DNA of 64,000 nt from Pseudomonas protegens CHA0 (GTDB taxonomy: Bacteria > Pseudomonadota > Gammaproteobacteria > Pseudomonadales > Pseudomonadaceae), in contig NC_021237.1 of NCBI RefSeq assembly GCF_000397205.1, positions 6,207,001 through 6,271,000 on the forward strand, read 5' to 3'. Below are positions 49,596-58,696 of this stretch, one piece after another. The stretch's first letter is position 1; each line of letters starts with the position of its first letter. The notes beneath the pieces were generated by a model. It made no database searches. It saw nothing but the letters and a program-made list of their open reading frames with translations, and was not told the DNA's origin. A program made the translations under genes and the position numbers.

Positions 49596-50390
49596 ATGCG
49601 CGTCGCCCTGTATCAGTGCCCGCCACGGCCGCTGGATGTGGCCGGCAACCTGCAACGCCTGCATCAGGTGGCCATGGAGGCCACCGATGCCGATCTGTTG
49701 GTGCTGCCGGAGATGTTTCTCAGCGGCTACAACATCGGCCTGGAAGCGGTGGGCGCTCTGGCCGAGGCCCAGGACGGCCCTTCGGCCCAGCGCATCGCCG
49801 CCATCGCCCAGGCCGCCGGCACGGCGATCCTCTATGGCTACCCGGAGCGCAGTGTCGACGGCCAGATCTACAACGCCGTGCAGTTGATCGACGCCCAGGG
49901 GCAGCGCCTGTGCAACTACCGCAAGACCCACCTGTTCGGTGACCTCGACCATTCGATGTTCAGCGCCGGCGAAGATGACTTTCCGCTGGTGGAACTGGAC
50001 GGCTGGAAACTCGGCTTTCTGATCTGCTACGACATCGAGTTCCCGGAGAATGCACGACGCCTGGCCCTGGCAGGCGCGGAGCTGATTCTGGTGCCGACCG
50101 CCAACATGATCCCCTACGACTTCGTCGCCGACGTGACGATCCGTGCCCGGGCCTTCGAGAACCAGTGCTACGTGGCCTATGCCAACTACTGCGGCCATGA
50201 AGAACAGATCCGCTATTGCGGCCAGAGCAGCATCGCCGCCCCCGACGGCAGCCGGATTGCCCTGGCCGGTCTCGACGAGGCCCTGATCATCGGCACCCTG
50301 GACCGCCAACTGATGGGCGAATCCCGGGCGCTCAACCGCTACCTGTCCGATCGCCGCCCCGAGCTTTACGACGACCTGAGCAAGCGCTGA
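49596..50390 (+). CDS. davA: 5-aminopentanamidase (nitrilase superfamily)
   Basis: This 264-residue carbon-nitrogen hydrolase cleaves 5-aminopentanamide to 5-aminovalerate and ammonia. The Glu-Lys-Cys triad is visible as LVLPEMFLSGYN (Glu), CNYRKTHLFGD (Lys) and LGFLICYDIEFPENAR (Cys). The start ATG at 49596 gives MRVALYQCPPRPLDVAGNLQRL; the frame is open for 21 more codons upstream without coding character. Product and partner gene link it to the davBA lysine route. Its product is the proposed ligand of the agt-like importer at 4835-9279. Confidence 0.93.
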   Translation: MRVALYQCPPRPLDVAGNLQRLHQVAMEATDADLLVLPEMFLSGYNIGLEAVGALAEAQDGPSAQRIAAIAQAAGTAILYGYPERSVDGQIYNAVQLIDAQGQRLCNYRKTHLFGDLDHSMFSAGEDDFPLVELDGWKLGFLICYDIEFPENARRLALAGAELILVPTANMIPYDFVADVTIRARAFENQCYVAYANYCGHEEQIRYCGQSSIAAPDGSRIALAGLDEALIIGTLDRQLMGESRALNRYLSDRRPELYDDLSKR

Positions 50391-50438
50391 TCCGGGGATA
50401 TCCGCTAGCATGAGCGCTTCTCTGTTCTGGAAGTGCTC

Positions 50439-52901
50439 ATGCCCGCGCCGAATCACCCTCTGCCCCCACTGGAGACCCTGGCCAACGGCCTGCGGGTTTC
50501 CCTGCGTCATGCTCCCCATTTGAAACGCTGCGCCGCGACATTGCGCGTCGCCGCCGGCAGCCACGATGTGCCGCTGGCCTGGCCGGGCCTGGCGCACTTT
50601 CTGGAACACCTGCTGTTTCTCGGGACCGAGCGCTTTCCTGTCGAACAGGGGCTGATGGCCTATGTACGGGCCCAGGGCGGGCAACTGAACGCGCGAACCT
50701 GCGAACGTGCCACCGAGTTCTTTTTCGAGCTGCCGGCCAGCGCCTTTGCCGGTGGCCTGGAACGTCTGTGCGAGATGCTCGCTCAACCGCGCATGAGCCT
50801 GGAGGACCAACACCGGGAGCGGGAAGTCCTACACGCGGAGTTCATCGCCTGGTCCCGGGATGCGACAGCGCAGCGTCAGTTCGCACTGTTTGACGGTCTT
50901 CATGCCGCGCACCCGCTAAGGGCCTTCCATGCCGGCAACCGCTACAGCCTGAACCTGCCCAATAACGCCTTCCAGCAGGCCTTGCAGCAGTTCCATCGCG
51001 AGTATTACCAGGCCGGGCAAATGGTCTTGAGCCTCGCCGGCCCGCAGCCACTGGAGGAGCTCCGAGCCCTGGCGGAACGCTACGGCAGTTGCCTGCCGAG
51101 CGGTCAACACCTTGAGCAGACAGCGCCTCCCGCCCTAATGACCACGGGCAACCAGACTTACCAACAACTCAGCGGCCAGCGGCTGGACCTGCTGTTTGCT
51201 CTAGAGCGGCTGCCCGCGGGCGCTACTGCCGCTGTGGATTTTCTCTGCACCTGGCTGCAATCGGCCAAGCCCGGCGGGTTGCTGGCGGAACTCCAGCAGC
51301 GCCAACTGGCTCACAGCCTCAAGGCAACGCTCCTGTATGAGTTCGCCGGCCAGGCCCTGCTGCACCTGGAGTTCGATCTGACCAGCGTGGCGGCATCAGC
51401 CCCGGTTCAGGTACGCGAGCTGCTGACAGAGTGGCTGGGGTTCTTCAGTGCCCAGGCCGACTGGGCACCGTTGCGCGAAGAATATGTCTTGCTGCAACAG
51501 CGCCAGATCGAAGTTGCCAGCGCCCTGGAACTGTCCCGACGCGACAGCCGCCAAGCTGCCGATGGGCTGGATGAGTCGGGGCTGGCCGCCCTCAAGCAGG
51601 TGCTCAAGCAGTTGCAACCCCAGGCTGTGGAGCACTTCAGCCACGACTGGCGCCTGCCTCCTGCCAACCCCTTTCTACGCAGCACGATCGAGGCACCACG
51701 GGCCGGGTTGATTCGCGGGCAGACCAGCGCTCATCGCGGGCTGCGCACCTTTGCCCAGGATCGCTCCCGGGGCCGCAAGGAAAGCTCGGCCCTGAGCTTC
51801 AGCCAGGCGCTGCCAGCAGATCCTTCTGGTAGCGCCCTGACTCTGCGCTGGCAACTGGCCTCGCCTGCTCCGATGGGCTTGCATGCCCGGTTGCTGCGCA
51901 GCCTGGCGACATTGCGCGACGATGCCCGCCAGGCCGGCGTAGAGCTGATTTTCACCTCTTGTGGCAAAGACTGGCTGCTGAAACTGCACGGTTTGCCGTC
52001 CCCCATGCCCGCAGTACTACTGCAAGCATTGAAAGCCCTGGGACGACCTGCCGAGTCGTTCTGGCAGGAGCAGGCAAGCGTCAATGCTGAAGCGCCCCTG
52101 CTGACGATCCGCCAATTGCTCAAGGCATTCAGCGAACAGCCACAGCCCGACAGCCCGGCCCAGCCCGACCCAGAGGCCTTGCAAGCACTCTGGGCCAGCG
52201 CTCGCTGGGACGGACTGGGCCTGGCGCTGCCAGCCGCCATCCAGGAAGCCTTGAGCCGAACCCTGCAACAGATGCCCGGCACAGCGGACGCCACCCTCTG
52301 CCGGCCGGTGCCAGCAGGCACCGGCCAGCAGTGGCAGAACCTGCCCGGGAGTGCCGGTGAGCATGCCCTGCTGCTGTTCTATCCCGTGCCCAGCGCCAGC
52401 CTTGCCGATGAAGCCGCATGGCGCCTGCTCGGCCAGCTCTGCCAGACCCCGTTCTATCAGCGCCTGCGGGTTGAGCTGCAACTGGGCTATGGCGTCTTCA
52501 GTGCCGTTCGCCAGCGCAACGGCCGGACGGGTCTGTTGTTCGGCGTGCAATCCCCCGGCGCGACAGTCACCGAGATACTTCAGCACATCGCACAATTCCT
52601 TGAGCACCTGCCCGAACAACTCCAGGCACTCGACGAGCCCAGCTGGAATGATCAGCAACAGGCCCTGGCTCAACAGTTGCAGCCCGCGACCCTGCCCCTG
52701 GACCAGGCCATGGAGCTGTTGTGGCAGGCAAAACTGGCCGGCCACTCGTCGGATTACCTGCCGCAGTTGCAAGGCTGCATAGAGGCCCTGACGCCCGCCA
52801 TCGTGATCCAGGCCGCCCGCCAACTCAGAGAGGCTGCCGGCGGCTGCAGCGCGCTGGCCAACAGGCCGTGCCCGGGTACACCCTGGCAAGTGGCAGAATG
52901 A
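50439..52901 (+). CDS. pqqF: PqqF, M16-family metallopeptidase for PqqA processing
   Basis: This ~820-residue pitrilysin-type zinc protease has the inverted zinc motif HFLEH (in PGLAHFLEHLLFLGTERFP, about residue 50) and the downstream glutamate in the ATEFFFELPASAF region. It is thought to release the crosslinked Glu-Tyr from PqqA after PqqE/PqqD act. The ATG at 50439 is preceded by GGAAG; a GTG two codons upstream is also possible. The second, non-catalytic half is poorly conserved and rich in Gln/Leu/Ala, as usual in the family. It lies upstream of pqqA in the Pseudomonas order pqqFABCDE. Confidence 0.93.
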   Translation: MPAPNHPLPPLETLANGLRVSLRHAPHLKRCAATLRVAAGSHDVPLAWPGLAHFLEHLLFLGTERFPVEQGLMAYVRAQGGQLNARTCERATEFFFELPASAFAGGLERLCEMLAQPRMSLEDQHREREVLHAEFIAWSRDATAQRQFALFDGLHAAHPLRAFHAGNRYSLNLPNNAFQQALQQFHREYYQAGQMVLSLAGPQPLEELRALAERYGSCLPSGQHLEQTAPPALMTTGNQTYQQLSGQRLDLLFALERLPAGATAAVDFLCTWLQSAKPGGLLAELQQRQLAHSLKATLLYEFAGQALLHLEFDLTSVAASAPVQVRELLTEWLGFFSAQADWAPLREEYVLLQQRQIEVASALELSRRDSRQAADGLDESGLAALKQVLKQLQPQAVEHFSHDWRLPPANPFLRSTIEAPRAGLIRGQTSAHRGLRTFAQDRSRGRKESSALSFSQALPADPSGSALTLRWQLASPAPMGLHARLLRSLATLRDDARQAGVELIFTSCGKDWLLKLHGLPSPMPAVLLQALKALGRPAESFWQEQASVNAEAPLLTIRQLLKAFSEQPQPDSPAQPDPEALQALWASARWDGLGLALPAAIQEALSRTLQQMPGTADATLCRPVPAGTGQQWQNLPGSAGEHALLLFYPVPSASLADEAAWRLLGQLCQTPFYQRLRVELQLGYGVFSAVRQRNGRTGLLFGVQSPGATVTEILQHIAQFLEHLPEQLQALDEPSWNDQQQALAQQLQPATLPLDQAMELLWQAKLAGHSSDYLPQLQGCIEALTPAIVIQAARQLREAAGGCSALANRPCPGTPWQVAE

Positions 52902-53057
52902 TCATTACCAGCGCTGCAATGAGCTTTCTTCAGAATTGCGGGCAACCTTCCGCGGGAATTTAGTAAGATAGCCTCCTAAGCATCTGAACATCTCCCGCCG
53001 GAGGTGGACTATATGTATAGGCAACACCCGTCCCACCCACCTCAAAGGAGCAATTTT

Positions 53058-53132
53058 ATGACCTGGTCCAAACCTGCTTACACCGACCTGCGTATCGGCT
53101 TCGAAGTCACCATGTACTTCGCCAGCCGCTAA
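53058..53132 (+). CDS. pqqA: PqqA, precursor peptide of pyrroloquinoline quinone
   Basis: This is a 24-residue peptide beginning [14 protein letters not shown]. The conserved motif GFEVTMYF supplies Glu16 and Tyr20, the two residues that PqqE joins by a carbon-carbon bond to build PQQ. It is short enough to be missed by automatic gene callers. AAGGAG stands 7 bases before the ATG, a near-ideal ribosome-binding site. A strong terminator right after the gene would keep pqqA mRNA much more abundant than pqqB-E mRNA, as expected for a consumed substrate. Confidence 0.97.
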   Translation: MTWSKPAYTDLRIGFEVTMYFASR

Positions 53133-53161
53133 TTTCTGCCTCTGGCCAGAAACGCAGCGCA

Positions 53162-53193
53162 ACGCCTCGGCCCGTCCGGGGCGTTTTTATTTT
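53162..53193 (+). terminator. Intrinsic terminator/attenuator between pqqA and pqqB
   Basis: ACGCCTCGG-CCCGT-CCGGGGCGT forms a 9-base stem with one G-T pair and is followed by TTTTTATTTT. It lies 30 bases past the pqqA stop and 44 bases before pqqB, with no other obvious promoter in between. Confidence 0.88.
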
Positions 53194-53236
53194 CAGTTCT
53201 CCGTCCTTTTTTCAGTCTTGAGCCCAGGGAGCGTCC

Positions 53237-54148
53237 ATGTTTGTCCAGATTCTAGGTTCCGCCGCCGGCGGTGGTTTTCCGCAGTGGAACTGCAACTGTG
53301 TGAACTGCGCCGGATTTCGCGACGGTAGCCTGCGGGCCCAGGCGCGCACTCAATCGTCCATCGCGATTTCCGATGACGGGGTGAACTGGGTGCTGTGCAA
53401 CGCCTCTCCGGATATCCGCGCGCAGTTGCAAAGCTTCGCCCCCATGCAACCGGGCCGCGCACTGCGGGACACCGGCATCGGCGCCATCATCCTCATGGAC
53501 AGCCAGATCGACCACACCACCGGCCTGCTCAGCCTGCGTGAAGGCTGCCCGCACCAGGTCTGGTGCACCGACATGGTCCATGAAGACCTGAGCACCGGTT
53601 TCCCGCTGTTCAAGATGCTCAGCCACTGGAACGGCGGCCTGAGCTGGAACCGCATCGAGCTGGACCAGAGCTTCAGCATCCCCGCCTGCCCCAACCTGCG
53701 CTTCACGCCGCTGCCCCTGCGCAGCGCAGCGCCGCCCTATTCGCCCCACCGTTTCGACCCGCACCCGGGGGACAACATCGGCCTGATCGTCGAAGACCTG
53801 CGCAGCGGCGGCAAACTCTTCTACGCGCCGGGCCTGGGCAAGGTCGACGCGCCACTCCTGGAGATCATGGCCGCCAGCGATGTGCTGCTGGTGGACGGCA
53901 CCCTGTGGGAAGACGATGAAATGCAGCGTCGTGGCGTGGGCACCCGTACCGGCCGGGAAATGGGCCACCTGGCGCAGAACGGCCCCGGCGGCATGCTCGA
54001 AGTGCTGGAACAGTTGCCCCGCCAGCGCAAGGTGCTGATACATATCAACAACACCAACCCGATCCTCGATGAAGACTCCGCCGAACGTGCCGAACTGGTA
54101 CGCCGAAAGGTGGAAGTGGCTTACGACGGAATGAGTATTGAGCTGTAG
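53237..54148 (+). CDS. pqqB: PqqB, metallo-beta-lactamase-fold PQQ biosynthesis enzyme
   Basis: This 303-residue protein begins [30 protein letters not shown], the PqqB signature with its Cys-x-Cys-x-x-Cys zinc site. The metallo-hydrolase region ([17 protein letters not shown], with Asp-His in place of a full HxHxDH) and [13 protein letters not shown] are typical. PqqB is now regarded as an iron-dependent hydroxylase acting on the processed Glu-Tyr. GGGAG precedes the ATG. A REP element and 92 bases separate it from pqqC. Confidence 0.96.
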   Translation: MFVQILGSAAGGGFPQWNCNCVNCAGFRDGSLRAQARTQSSIAISDDGVNWVLCNASPDIRAQLQSFAPMQPGRALRDTGIGAIILMDSQIDHTTGLLSLREGCPHQVWCTDMVHEDLSTGFPLFKMLSHWNGGLSWNRIELDQSFSIPACPNLRFTPLPLRSAAPPYSPHRFDPHPGDNIGLIVEDLRSGGKLFYAPGLGKVDAPLLEIMAASDVLLVDGTLWEDDEMQRRGVGTRTGREMGHLAQNGPGGMLEVLEQLPRQRKVLIHINNTNPILDEDSAERAELVRRKVEVAYDGMSIEL

Positions 54149-54193
54149 GGCGAATCGCCCACAAGCTCGCCCCACGAGCCTTGGCCCCTTTGC

Positions 54194-54220
54194 GTAGGAG
54201 CGGGCTTGCCCGCGAAAGGG
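54194..54220 (+). repeat. Single Pseudomonas REP element
   Basis: GTAGGAGCGGGCTTGCCCGC followed by GAAAGGG is the standard REP core, located between pqqB and pqqC. A REP inside an operon can act as an RNA-stability or transcription-pausing element. Confidence 0.8.
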
Positions 54221-54240
54221 CTGCCCCCCGGAGAACACAC

Positions 54241-54993
54241 ATGACCGACACCCCGCTGTCCGCCGCCGAATTCGAGCAGGCACTGCGCGCCAAAGGCGCC
54301 TACTACCACATCCATCACCCTTATCACGTGGCGATGTATGAAGGCCGGGCGACCCGCGAGCAGATCCAGGGCTGGGTCGCCAACCGCTTCTATTACCAGG
54401 TGAACATCCCCATGAAGGACGCGGCGATCCTCGCCAACTGTCCGGACCGGGAGATTCGCCGCGAATGGATCCAGCGCCTGCTGGACCATGACGGCGCCCC
54501 GGGCGAGGACGGCGGCATCGAGGCCTGGCTGCGCCTGGGCCAGGCCGTGGGCCTGGACCCGGACCAGTTGCGCTCCCAGGAACTGGTGCTGCCCGGTGTG
54601 CGCTTTGCCGTGGACGCCTATGTCAATTTTGCTCGCCGGGCCAGTTGGCAGGAGGCGGCCAGCAGCTCGCTGACCGAACTGTTCGCGCCGCAAATCCACC
54701 AGTCGCGCCTGGACAGCTGGCCCCAGCATTACCCATGGATCGACCCCACTGGCTACGAGTACTTCCGCACCCGCCTGGGCCAGGCCCGCCGTGATGTCGA
54801 GCACGGCCTGGCGATCACCCTGCAGCACTACACCACCCGTGCCGGCCAGGAACGCATGCTGGAAATTCTCCAGTTCAAACTGGACATCCTTTGGAGCATG
54901 CTCGACGCCATGAGCATGGCCTATGAACTGAACCGCCCGCCCTATCACAGCGTCACCGATCAGCGGGTCTGGCATAAGGGGATCACCCTATGA
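54241..54993 (+). CDS. pqqC: PqqC, pyrroloquinoline-quinone synthase
   Basis: This 250-residue all-helical, cofactor-free oxidase performs the last ring closure and eight-electron oxidation to PQQ. It begins [35 protein letters not shown]. Active-site segments include [39 protein letters not shown] and the late helix with [23 protein letters not shown]. The ATG at 54241 was chosen because the 60 bases upstream are REP sequence. Its stop overlaps pqqD (ATGA). Confidence 0.97.
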   Translation: MTDTPLSAAEFEQALRAKGAYYHIHHPYHVAMYEGRATREQIQGWVANRFYYQVNIPMKDAAILANCPDREIRREWIQRLLDHDGAPGEDGGIEAWLRLGQAVGLDPDQLRSQELVLPGVRFAVDAYVNFARRASWQEAASSSLTELFAPQIHQSRLDSWPQHYPWIDPTGYEYFRTRLGQARRDVEHGLAITLQHYTTRAGQERMLEILQFKLDILWSMLDAMSMAYELNRPPYHSVTDQRVWHKGITL

Positions 54994-55265
54994 GTTTCGA
55001 CCGCAGTAAAACCCCACGCTGGCGCCCCGGCTACCGCTTCCAGTATGAACCGGCGCAAAAGGGCCACGTCCTGCTGTACCCCGAGGGCATGATCAAGCTC
55101 AACGACAGTGCCGCCCTGATTGGCGGCCTGATCGATGGCGAACGTGACGTGGCGGCGATCATCAGCGAGCTGGAAATCCAGTTCCCGGGGGTGGCCGAGC
55201 TCGGTGAAGATATCGAGCAGTTCATGGAGGTCGCCCGTGCTCAGCACTGGATCGAACTCGCCTGA
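54990..55265 (+). CDS. pqqD: PqqD, peptide chaperone for PqqA
   Basis: This 91-residue protein begins [39 protein letters not shown]. PqqD binds PqqA and presents it to the radical-SAM enzyme PqqE; it founded the RiPP recognition element family. It overlaps pqqC by 4 bases and pqqE by 29 bases, so the three are translationally coupled. Size and sequence are typical. Confidence 0.96.
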   Translation: MSFDRSKTPRWRPGYRFQYEPAQKGHVLLYPEGMIKLNDSAALIGGLIDGERDVAAIISELEIQFPGVAELGEDIEQFMEVARAQHWIELA

Positions 55266-56406
55266 ACCGGCGGTTCTGCCCGGCAAACCGGAAGTTGGCC
55301 TGCCGCTGTGGCTGCTGGCCGAGCTGACCTACCGTTGCCCGCTGCAGTGCCCCTACTGCTCCAACCCCCTGGACTTCGCCGAGCAGGGCAAGGAGCTGAG
55401 CACCGAGCAGTGGATCAAGGTATTTCGCGAAGCGCGGGAAATGGGTGCAGCGCAGCTGGGTTTCTCCGGCGGCGAGCCGCTGGTGCGCCAGGACCTGGCC
55501 GAACTGATCGGCGAGGCGCGCAAGCTGGGCTTCTATACCAACCTGATCACCTCCGGCATCGGCCTCACCGAGCAGAAGATCAGCGACTTCAAGAAAGCCG
55601 GCCTGGACCATATCCAGATCAGCTTCCAGGCCAGCGACGAACAGGTGAACAACCTGCTGGCCGGTTCGAAAAAAGCCTTCGCGCAGAAGCTGGAAATGGC
55701 CCGTGCGGTCAAGGCCCATGGCTATCCGATGGTGCTGAACTTCGTCACCCACCGGCACAACATCGACAAGATCGACCGCATCATCGAGCTGTGCATCGCA
55801 CTGGAAGCCGATTTCGTCGAGCTCGCCACCTGCCAGTTCTACGGCTGGGCCCAGCTCAACCGCGTGGGCCTGCTGCCGACCAAGGAGCAACTGGTGCGCG
55901 CCGAGCGCATCACCAACGAATACCGCGCCAGGCTGGAAGCCCAAGGGCATCCCTGCAAGCTGATCTTCGTCACTCCGGACTACTACGAGGAGCGCCCCAA
56001 GGCCTGCATGAACGGCTGGGGCAGCATCTTCCTCACCGTGACTCCGGACGGCACCGCACTGCCTTGCCACGGCGCGCGGCAGATGCCGGTGCAGTTCCCC
56101 AATGTGCGCGACCACAGCATGCAGCACATCTGGTACGACTCATTCGGTTTCAACCGCTTTCGCGGGTACGACTGGATGCCCGAACCCTGCCGCTCCTGCG
56201 ACGAGAAGGAAAAGGACTTCGGCGGCTGCCGCTGCCAGGCCTTCATGCTCACCGGAGATGCCAGCAATGCCGATCCGGTGTGCAGCAAATCGCCACACCA
56301 TGGGATGATCCTCCAGGCCCGTGAAGAATCTGAAACGGCCACCCACACCATCGAGCAACTGGCTTTTCGCAATGAACGAAACTCCCGCCTCATCGCCAAG
56401 GGTTGA
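55237..56406 (+). CDS. pqqE: PqqE, radical-SAM enzyme crosslinking PqqA Glu-Tyr
   Basis: This is a 389-residue radical-SAM/SPASM enzyme. The cluster motif C-x-x-x-C-x-x-C reads CPLQCPYC (about residue 31), preceded by [11 protein letters not shown]. Further radical-SAM elements are [14 protein letters not shown] and TNLITSGIG. The C-terminal SPASM region holds cysteines for auxiliary Fe-S clusters ([27 protein letters not shown]). The start is GTG at 55237, supported by GGAGG six bases upstream and lying inside pqqD; the longer open frame begins within pqqD without a signal. The 3' end overlaps the S9 peptidase gene by 35 bases. Confidence 0.95.
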   Translation: MLSTGSNSPEPAVLPGKPEVGLPLWLLAELTYRCPLQCPYCSNPLDFAEQGKELSTEQWIKVFREAREMGAAQLGFSGGEPLVRQDLAELIGEARKLGFYTNLITSGIGLTEQKISDFKKAGLDHIQISFQASDEQVNNLLAGSKKAFAQKLEMARAVKAHGYPMVLNFVTHRHNIDKIDRIIELCIALEADFVELATCQFYGWAQLNRVGLLPTKEQLVRAERITNEYRARLEAQGHPCKLIFVTPDYYEERPKACMNGWGSIFLTVTPDGTALPCHGARQMPVQFPNVRDHSMQHIWYDSFGFNRFRGYDWMPEPCRSCDEKEKDFGGCRCQAFMLTGDASNADPVCSKSPHHGMILQAREESETATHTIEQLAFRNERNSRLIAKG

Positions 56407-58204
56407 GCCCTTCAGCGCCAGCCAGGCCACTACGGCCGGGGTCGACTTTGCTGAACTGCAACTGACGACCCACGGCCTGTTCTGGAATGAATATCGTCCC
56501 GAGGACGGCCGCTGTCGGATCTGGCAGTGGCATCAGGGCCAGGCCCAGTGCCTGACGCCAACCGGCTTCAGCGTGCGCAGCAGGGTCTATGAATACGGTG
56601 GTGGCGCCTTCTGCCTCAGCGATGATGCCCTGCTGTTCGTCAACGAGGCGGACCAGCAGCTGTATCGCCAGCCCCTGGCCGGTGGAGCGCCCAGCGCCTT
56701 GACTCAAGGCACGTGCCGCTACGGTGACCTGCGATACCACTCTGGCCAGGTGCTGGCCGTCGAGGAGTGCGCCGAGCAACACCAACTGGTGAGCATTGAC
56801 AGCGTCACCGGTCAACGCCGGCTACTGGCTGCCGGGGCCGACTTCTATGCCGCTCCTACCCTCAGCCCCGATGGTCTGCGCCTGGCCTGGATCGAGTGGG
56901 ACCGGCCCCATCAACCTTGGACCAGCACCCGCCTGATGCTTGCTGAGCGCCTGGGCAACGGGACCTGGGGGGATCCCCGCTGCGTGGCGGGCGATGGCGA
57001 GCCAGAGTCACTGCAACAGCCGCGCTTCGACCAGCACGATCATCTGTATTGCCTCAGCGATCGCGGCGGTTTCTGGCAACCCTGGACCGAGTCGAGCGAT
57101 GGTTTGCGGCCGTTGCCCAGCACCGCCGCGGACCATGCCCCGGCGCCTTGGCAACTGGGAAGTTGCACCTGGCTGCCCCTGGGCGGCGATGCCTGGTTTG
57201 GCAGCTGGACCGAGCAGGGTTTTGGCCGCCTCGGGCTGCGTCAGGACGACGGTTTCCAGCAGGACTTTAGCGGCAACTACAGCCGCTTCCGCAGCCTGGC
57301 GCTGGACCAGCACTACCTGTACTGCATCGCGGCCTCGCCTATCAGCCCCTCGGCCGTTATCGCCATAGACCGCAAGACCCGGCAGGTCCAAGTCCTGGCG
57401 GGAGGGATTGCCCCTCTGCCGGCGGAACGCATCAGCCGCCCGCAGACCCTGTGCTACCCCAGCGGCGACGGCCAGGCCCATGGTTTCTTCTACCCGGCCA
57501 TGAACGGTGTCAACCGGCCGCCCCTGGTGGTGTTCATCCACGGCGGCCCGACTTCGGCCTGTTACCCGATACTCGACCCGCGTATCCAGTTCTGGACCCA
57601 GCGCGGCTTTGCCGTGGCCGACCTGAACTACCGCGGCAGCACCGGATATGGTCGGGCCTATCGCCAGGCCCTGCACCTGCGCTGGGGCGAGGTGGATGTG
57701 CAAGACGCCTGCGCCGTGGTGGCCCACCTGGATGAGCAGGGGCTGATCGATCCGCAACAGGCATTCATACGCGGCGGCAGCTCGGGGGGCTACACCACCC
57801 TCTGCGCCCTGGCCTTCGCCAAGGTCTTCTGCGCCGGAGCCAGCCTCTACGGAGTCAGTGATCCGATCAGCCTGGCCCGCGCCACCCACAAGTTCGAAGG
57901 CGACTACCTGGACTGGCTGATCGGCGATCCTGAACGCGACAGCGAACGTTATCTGGCCCGTACTCCCCTGGCCCACGCCAGCAGCATCGGCGTGCCGGTG
58001 GTGTTTTTCCAGGGCGAGCAGGATGCGGTGGTGGTGCCCAAGCAGACCCGCGACATGCTCAAGGCGCTACAGGACCAGGGCATCGCCGCCGAGGCCCACT
58101 ACTATCCCGATGAGCGCCACGGCTTTCGCAAGGCCAGCAACCAGGCCCACGCCCTGGAGCAGGAGTGGCGGTTTTACCGCCGAGTGCTGCAGGCACAGCA
58201 CTGA
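56372..58204 (+). CDS. S9-family prolyl-oligopeptidase-like serine peptidase in the pqq operon
   Basis: This 610-residue cytoplasmic peptidase has an N-terminal beta-propeller (about 1-350) gating a C-terminal alpha/beta-hydrolase domain. The nucleophile elbow is [10 protein letters not shown] (Ser near residue 470), with Asp in [13 protein letters not shown] (near 549) and His in [11 protein letters not shown] (near 583). The full catalytic triad is therefore present. The start [18 protein letters not shown] lies inside pqqE (35-base overlap), so it is coupled to PQQ synthesis. A likely role is further degradation of PqqA fragments together with PqqF; that is inference. Some P. fluorescens pqq clusters have been described with additional genes of this kind. 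Confidence 0.85.
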   Translation: MNETPASSPRVEPFSASQATTAGVDFAELQLTTHGLFWNEYRPEDGRCRIWQWHQGQAQCLTPTGFSVRSRVYEYGGGAFCLSDDALLFVNEADQQLYRQPLAGGAPSALTQGTCRYGDLRYHSGQVLAVEECAEQHQLVSIDSVTGQRRLLAAGADFYAAPTLSPDGLRLAWIEWDRPHQPWTSTRLMLAERLGNGTWGDPRCVAGDGEPESLQQPRFDQHDHLYCLSDRGGFWQPWTESSDGLRPLPSTAADHAPAPWQLGSCTWLPLGGDAWFGSWTEQGFGRLGLRQDDGFQQDFSGNYSRFRSLALDQHYLYCIAASPISPSAVIAIDRKTRQVQVLAGGIAPLPAERISRPQTLCYPSGDGQAHGFFYPAMNGVNRPPLVVFIHGGPTSACYPILDPRIQFWTQRGFAVADLNYRGSTGYGRAYRQALHLRWGEVDVQDACAVVAHLDEQGLIDPQQAFIRGGSSGGYTTLCALAFAKVFCAGASLYGVSDPISLARATHKFEGDYLDWLIGDPERDSERYLARTPLAHASSIGVPVVFFQGEQDAVVVPKQTRDMLKALQDQGIAAEAHYYPDERHGFRKASNQAHALEQEWRFYRRVLQAQH

Positions 58205-58212
58205 TCAGCTAA

Positions 58213-58235
58213 TGCCCGTTCCCCTGGAACGGGCA
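58213..58235. terminator. Bidirectional terminator-like hairpin between convergent genes
   Basis: TGCCCGTTCC-CCT-GGAACGGGCA is a perfect 10-base stem filling the gap between the S9 peptidase stop and the convergent YqaE-like gene stop. Confidence 0.7.
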
Positions 58236-58240
58236 GACCA

Positions 58241-58399
58241 TCAGCGTTTGGCGATGATGTACACCGCATGCACGATCCCCGGAATGTAGCCGCACAGGGT
58301 CAGCAGGATGTTCAGCCAGAAAGCGCCGCCAAACCCCACTTGCAGGAAGACCCCCAGGGGCGGCAAGAGAATGGCGAAGATGATGCGGATCAAGTCCAT
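58241..58399 (-). CDS. YqaE/Pmp3-family small membrane protein
   Basis: This 52-residue peptide begins MDLIRIIFAILLPPLGVFLQVGFGGAFWLNILLTLCGYIPG, with two membrane helices and the PPLGVFLQVG and GYIPGIVHAVYII signatures of the Pmp3/YqaE (UPF0057) family. Members are salt- and membrane-stress-induced in bacteria, plants and yeast; the mechanism is unclear. CAGGAG precedes the ATG at 58399. A longer frame to 58444 lacks a ribosome-binding site. Confidence 0.9.
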   Translation of the reverse strand: MDLIRIIFAILLPPLGVFLQVGFGGAFWLNILLTLCGYIPGIVHAVYIIAKR

Positions 58400-58623
58400 G
58401 GGCAGCTCCTGATAACAATCGGCTCGAATGAGCCTTACCTGCAATCGACCTTGGCCATACGCCAGGGTTCAGAGCGATTCGAGGCCGCGCAGCCACTCGG
58501 GCGAGGATCTGGAGGCCATGTTCCTGCACCACGCTCAACAGCTTGAGGGCCATGGCGCCCGTACAACGAGCCGGTACTTGAAGGAGGTTGCAAGAACAAA
58601 GAGGGGGTTTGAAAAAACTGGAG

Positions 58624-58662
58624 ATAAAAAAACGCCCCGTGCGAAAAATCGGACACGGGGCG
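58624..58662 (-). terminator. Intrinsic terminator of the MOSC-aminotransferase-GATase operon
   Basis: On the minus strand CGCCCCGTG (58662-58654) pairs with CACGGGGCG (58641-58633) across a 12-base loop, followed directly by TTTTTTTATCTCC. It lies about 35 bases past the stop codon of the amidotransferase-fold gene. Confidence 0.88.
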
Positions 58663-58696
58663 ATGCGTTATACCGCGAGACGGTTCAGGAAGTCAG

